Part shown: positions 46,204 to 47,565 of the stretch, piece after piece
Numbering within the stretch: position 1 is the first letter of the stretch
Layout of the letters: each line of letters begins with the position of its first letter
NCBI GenBank assembly: GCA_030447665.1
Contig: JAUJOJ010000012.1
Coordinates: 1 to 47,565, forward strand
Direction: 5' to 3'
Source: Allosphingosinicella sp.
Lineage (GTDB): Bacteria; Pseudomonadota; Alphaproteobacteria; Sphingomonadales; Sphingomonadaceae
DNA length: 47,565 nucleotides
Notes under the pieces: model-generated
What the model was told of the DNA's origin: nothing
What the model saw: only the letters and a program-made list of their open reading frames with translations
Databases searched by the model: none
Made by a program: the position numbers and the translations under genes

Positions 46204-47565
46204 GACGGCGCGGAGCGGATCTTTTTAAAAATTCCGCGCCGACGGCATTTCTGCTGCTCGCCATCCTGCTCGGCGGCGCAAGCGGCCAGGGGGCCGGCGC
46301 GATCGCCAATGGAATCCTCCAGATCCTGTCTCTGTTCGCGATCCTTTACTGCCTTTGGAAGGGAAGAGAGGCAGCGCTGCCCCCGGAAGCGAAGGCGCTT
46401 GTTTGGCTGTGCCTGCTCTTCCTTCTTTTTATCTTGCTGTCGCTCATCCCTCTTCCGGCCGGGCTTTGGCAGCAGCTCCCCGGCAGGGAAACCGCGGCTC
46501 GGGGCCTAAGCCTCGTCGGGCTGGCGGATCAGTCGCTGCCGCACTCGCTGATGTCCCAGCGCACTTTGGCATCCATGATGTGGCTGCTCCCGCCCGCCGC
46601 TGCGTTCCTGCTTGTGCTGGGGGCGGCTGATCAAGGTCGTAAGCTGCTGGTGTGGGGAATCCTGATCGTCGCGCTGCTCATGGTGGGCCATGGAGTCGCG
46701 CAGCTCCTTTCGGGGCCGGTGGCGCTGCGGCCATATGCGGTCACCAATCCCGGCCGTGCGGTCGGGATGTTCGCCAATGCCAACCATTTCGCGACTTTCC
46801 TCCTCTGTTCGCTGCCCTTTTCCGGATACATTGCGGCACGAGGAGTGCGGCGGGGAAGCAAGGCAAAGAAGGCCAGCGCACTCGCGCTCGCCGTCACGAC
46901 CGGCCTGTTTCTGGCGATCGGAGTGGTCTCCATCGGATCGCTGGCCGGCTACGGCCTGCTGCTGGTTACGGCCGCGGCTGCCGTCCTTATTTACCGGCGC
47001 GCGGCGGTGGGAGCGCTGAGCTGGGTTTGGATTGCCTCCGTAGGGGCGTTGTTTCTGTTGTTCCTGGGTCTTTCTTTGGCCGGGCCGCTTCAGGAGCAAG
47101 CCATAACGGGCAAGCTTTCCGACCAGCGCACCAGCAGGAAGGTCATGGCGGCCACAACGGTGGAGGCGATCAAGGACAGCTTCCCAGCAGGCACGGGCCT
47201 GGGTAGCTTTCCCCAGGTGTACCGCACGTACGAGGATCCCGCAGCGATCGGCAGCGAGTTGGTAAACCACGCTCACAACGACTATCTGGAGTTCGTGCTG
47301 GAGCTGGGGCTTCCGGGCCTGGTGCTGATCCTTGCCTTTATCTTCTGGTGGGCGTGGCGGATGATCGGCATTTGGCGCTCGAATTCCGAGGGCGCCGGCT
47401 TAGGACGTGCCGGATCCGTGCTGGTGCTGGTTGTCGTGCTTCATTCTATGGTGGATTACCCGATCAGGACGTCCGCTATCGCAGCCCTCTTTGCGGTCGG
47501 CTGCGCTCTGATGATCCCGCCGAACGCCCGGGTGCGACAGACGGCTCGAGGCATATCGGAGGGCG
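46200..47565 (+). CDS. O-antigen ligase / Wzy-like polymerase (truncated by window end)
   Basis: Reading from the ATG at 46200 gives at least 455 residues with no stop before the window ends. It has around ten helices and the Wzy_C/ligase marks: MFANANHFATFLLCSL (about 190-205), a large outward loop with NHAHNDYLEFVLELGLPGLV (about 357-376), and HSMVDYPIRT (about 418-427). Proteins of this kind either join polysaccharide to lipid A or polymerise repeat units; sequence alone does not separate these. It is the only candidate polymerase in the window. The start overlaps the stop of the preceding gene by four bases. Only the very C-terminus should be missing, judging from family length. Confidence 0.85.
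   Translation, partial: MRRRGADLFKNSAPTAFLLLAILLGGASGQGAGAIANGILQILSLFAILYCLWKGREAALPPEAKALVWLCLLFLLFILLSLIPLPAGLWQQLPGRETAARGLSLVGLADQSLPHSLMSQRTLASMMWLLPPAAAFLLVLGAADQGRKLLVWGILIVALLMVGHGVAQLLSGPVALRPYAVTNPGRAVGMFANANHFATFLLCSLPFSGYIAARGVRRGSKAKKASALALAVTTGLFLAIGVVSIGSLAGYGLLLVTAAAAVLIYRRAAVGALSWVWIASVGALFLLFLGLSLAGPLQEQAITGKLSDQRTSRKVMAATTVEAIKDSFPAGTGLGSFPQVYRTYEDPAAIGSELVNHAHNDYLEFVLELGLPGLVLILAFIFWWAWRMIGIWRSNSEGAGLGRAGSVLVLVVVLHSMVDYPIRTSAIAALFAVGCALMIPPNARVRQTARGISEG

Overview
This window is a large surface-polysaccharide locus from a high-GC Gram-negative bacterium, most likely a sphingomonad-type alphaproteobacterium. That assignment rests on high GC by eye, a Wza-type lipoprotein followed by a one-piece Wzc-type kinase with a (Tyr-Gly)n tail, and scattered dTDP-rhamnose genes. 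No 16S rRNA or tRNA gene is present to confirm it.

Layout. 0.2-7.6 kb: a frameshifted exported-protein gene, rmlD, a UDP-glucuronate-epimerase-like gene with a PPP-type phosphatase (minus strand), then wza, wzc and rmlC. 7.6-13.5 kb: palindromic repeats, a GtrA-like gene with a polytopic membrane protein (family A, copy A1), and the GDP-fucose genes gmd and fcl with a dolichol-phosphate-mannose-synthase-like GT2. 13.5-20.9 kb (minus strand): GT2, nucleotidyltransferase, membrane protein A2, an unusual flippase-like/APH-kinase fusion, a HAD phosphatase and a STELLO-like glycosyltransferase, with transposase remnants inside and beside it. 21.4-27.9 kb: an epimerase, a second GtrA, and three copies of a second polytopic family (B), one of them decayed. 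27.9-33.1 kb (minus strand): a tight four-gene operon of GT2, flippase-like protein, FAD oxidoreductase and membrane protein A3. 33.5-38.7 kb: a Wzx-type flippase, a methyltransferase block bounded by a 108-bp direct repeat, and membrane protein A4. 39.2-44.5 kb: a 2OG-Fe(II) oxygenase, two GT4 glycosyltransferases, and rmlB and rmlA, both interrupted by single-base frameshifts. 44.9-47.6 kb: an anchored protein of unknown function and an O-antigen ligase/polymerase-like gene that runs off the end.

How it may work. wza, wzc, wzx and the ligase-like gene are parts of a Wzx/Wzy-type export route; rml, gmd/fcl and the epimerases supply dTDP-rhamnose, GDP-fucose and probably UDP-galacturonate. 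The striking part is the expansion of what look like Gtr-type modules: three polyprenol-phosphate GT2 enzymes, two GtrA-like proteins, two LPG-synthase-TM-type flippase-like proteins, and seven polytopic proteins in two paralogous families whose first extracytoplasmic loop carries an acidic motif like that of GT-C glycosyltransferases. I infer that this strain decorates its polymer or lipid on the periplasmic side with several lipid-phosphate-linked sugars. No undecaprenyl-phosphate priming transferase is visible here.

The locus looks heavily rearranged: pseudogenes, transposase fragments, a composite palindrome present in inverted copies just upstream of rmlC and rmlA, and a chimeric 3' end in A4.
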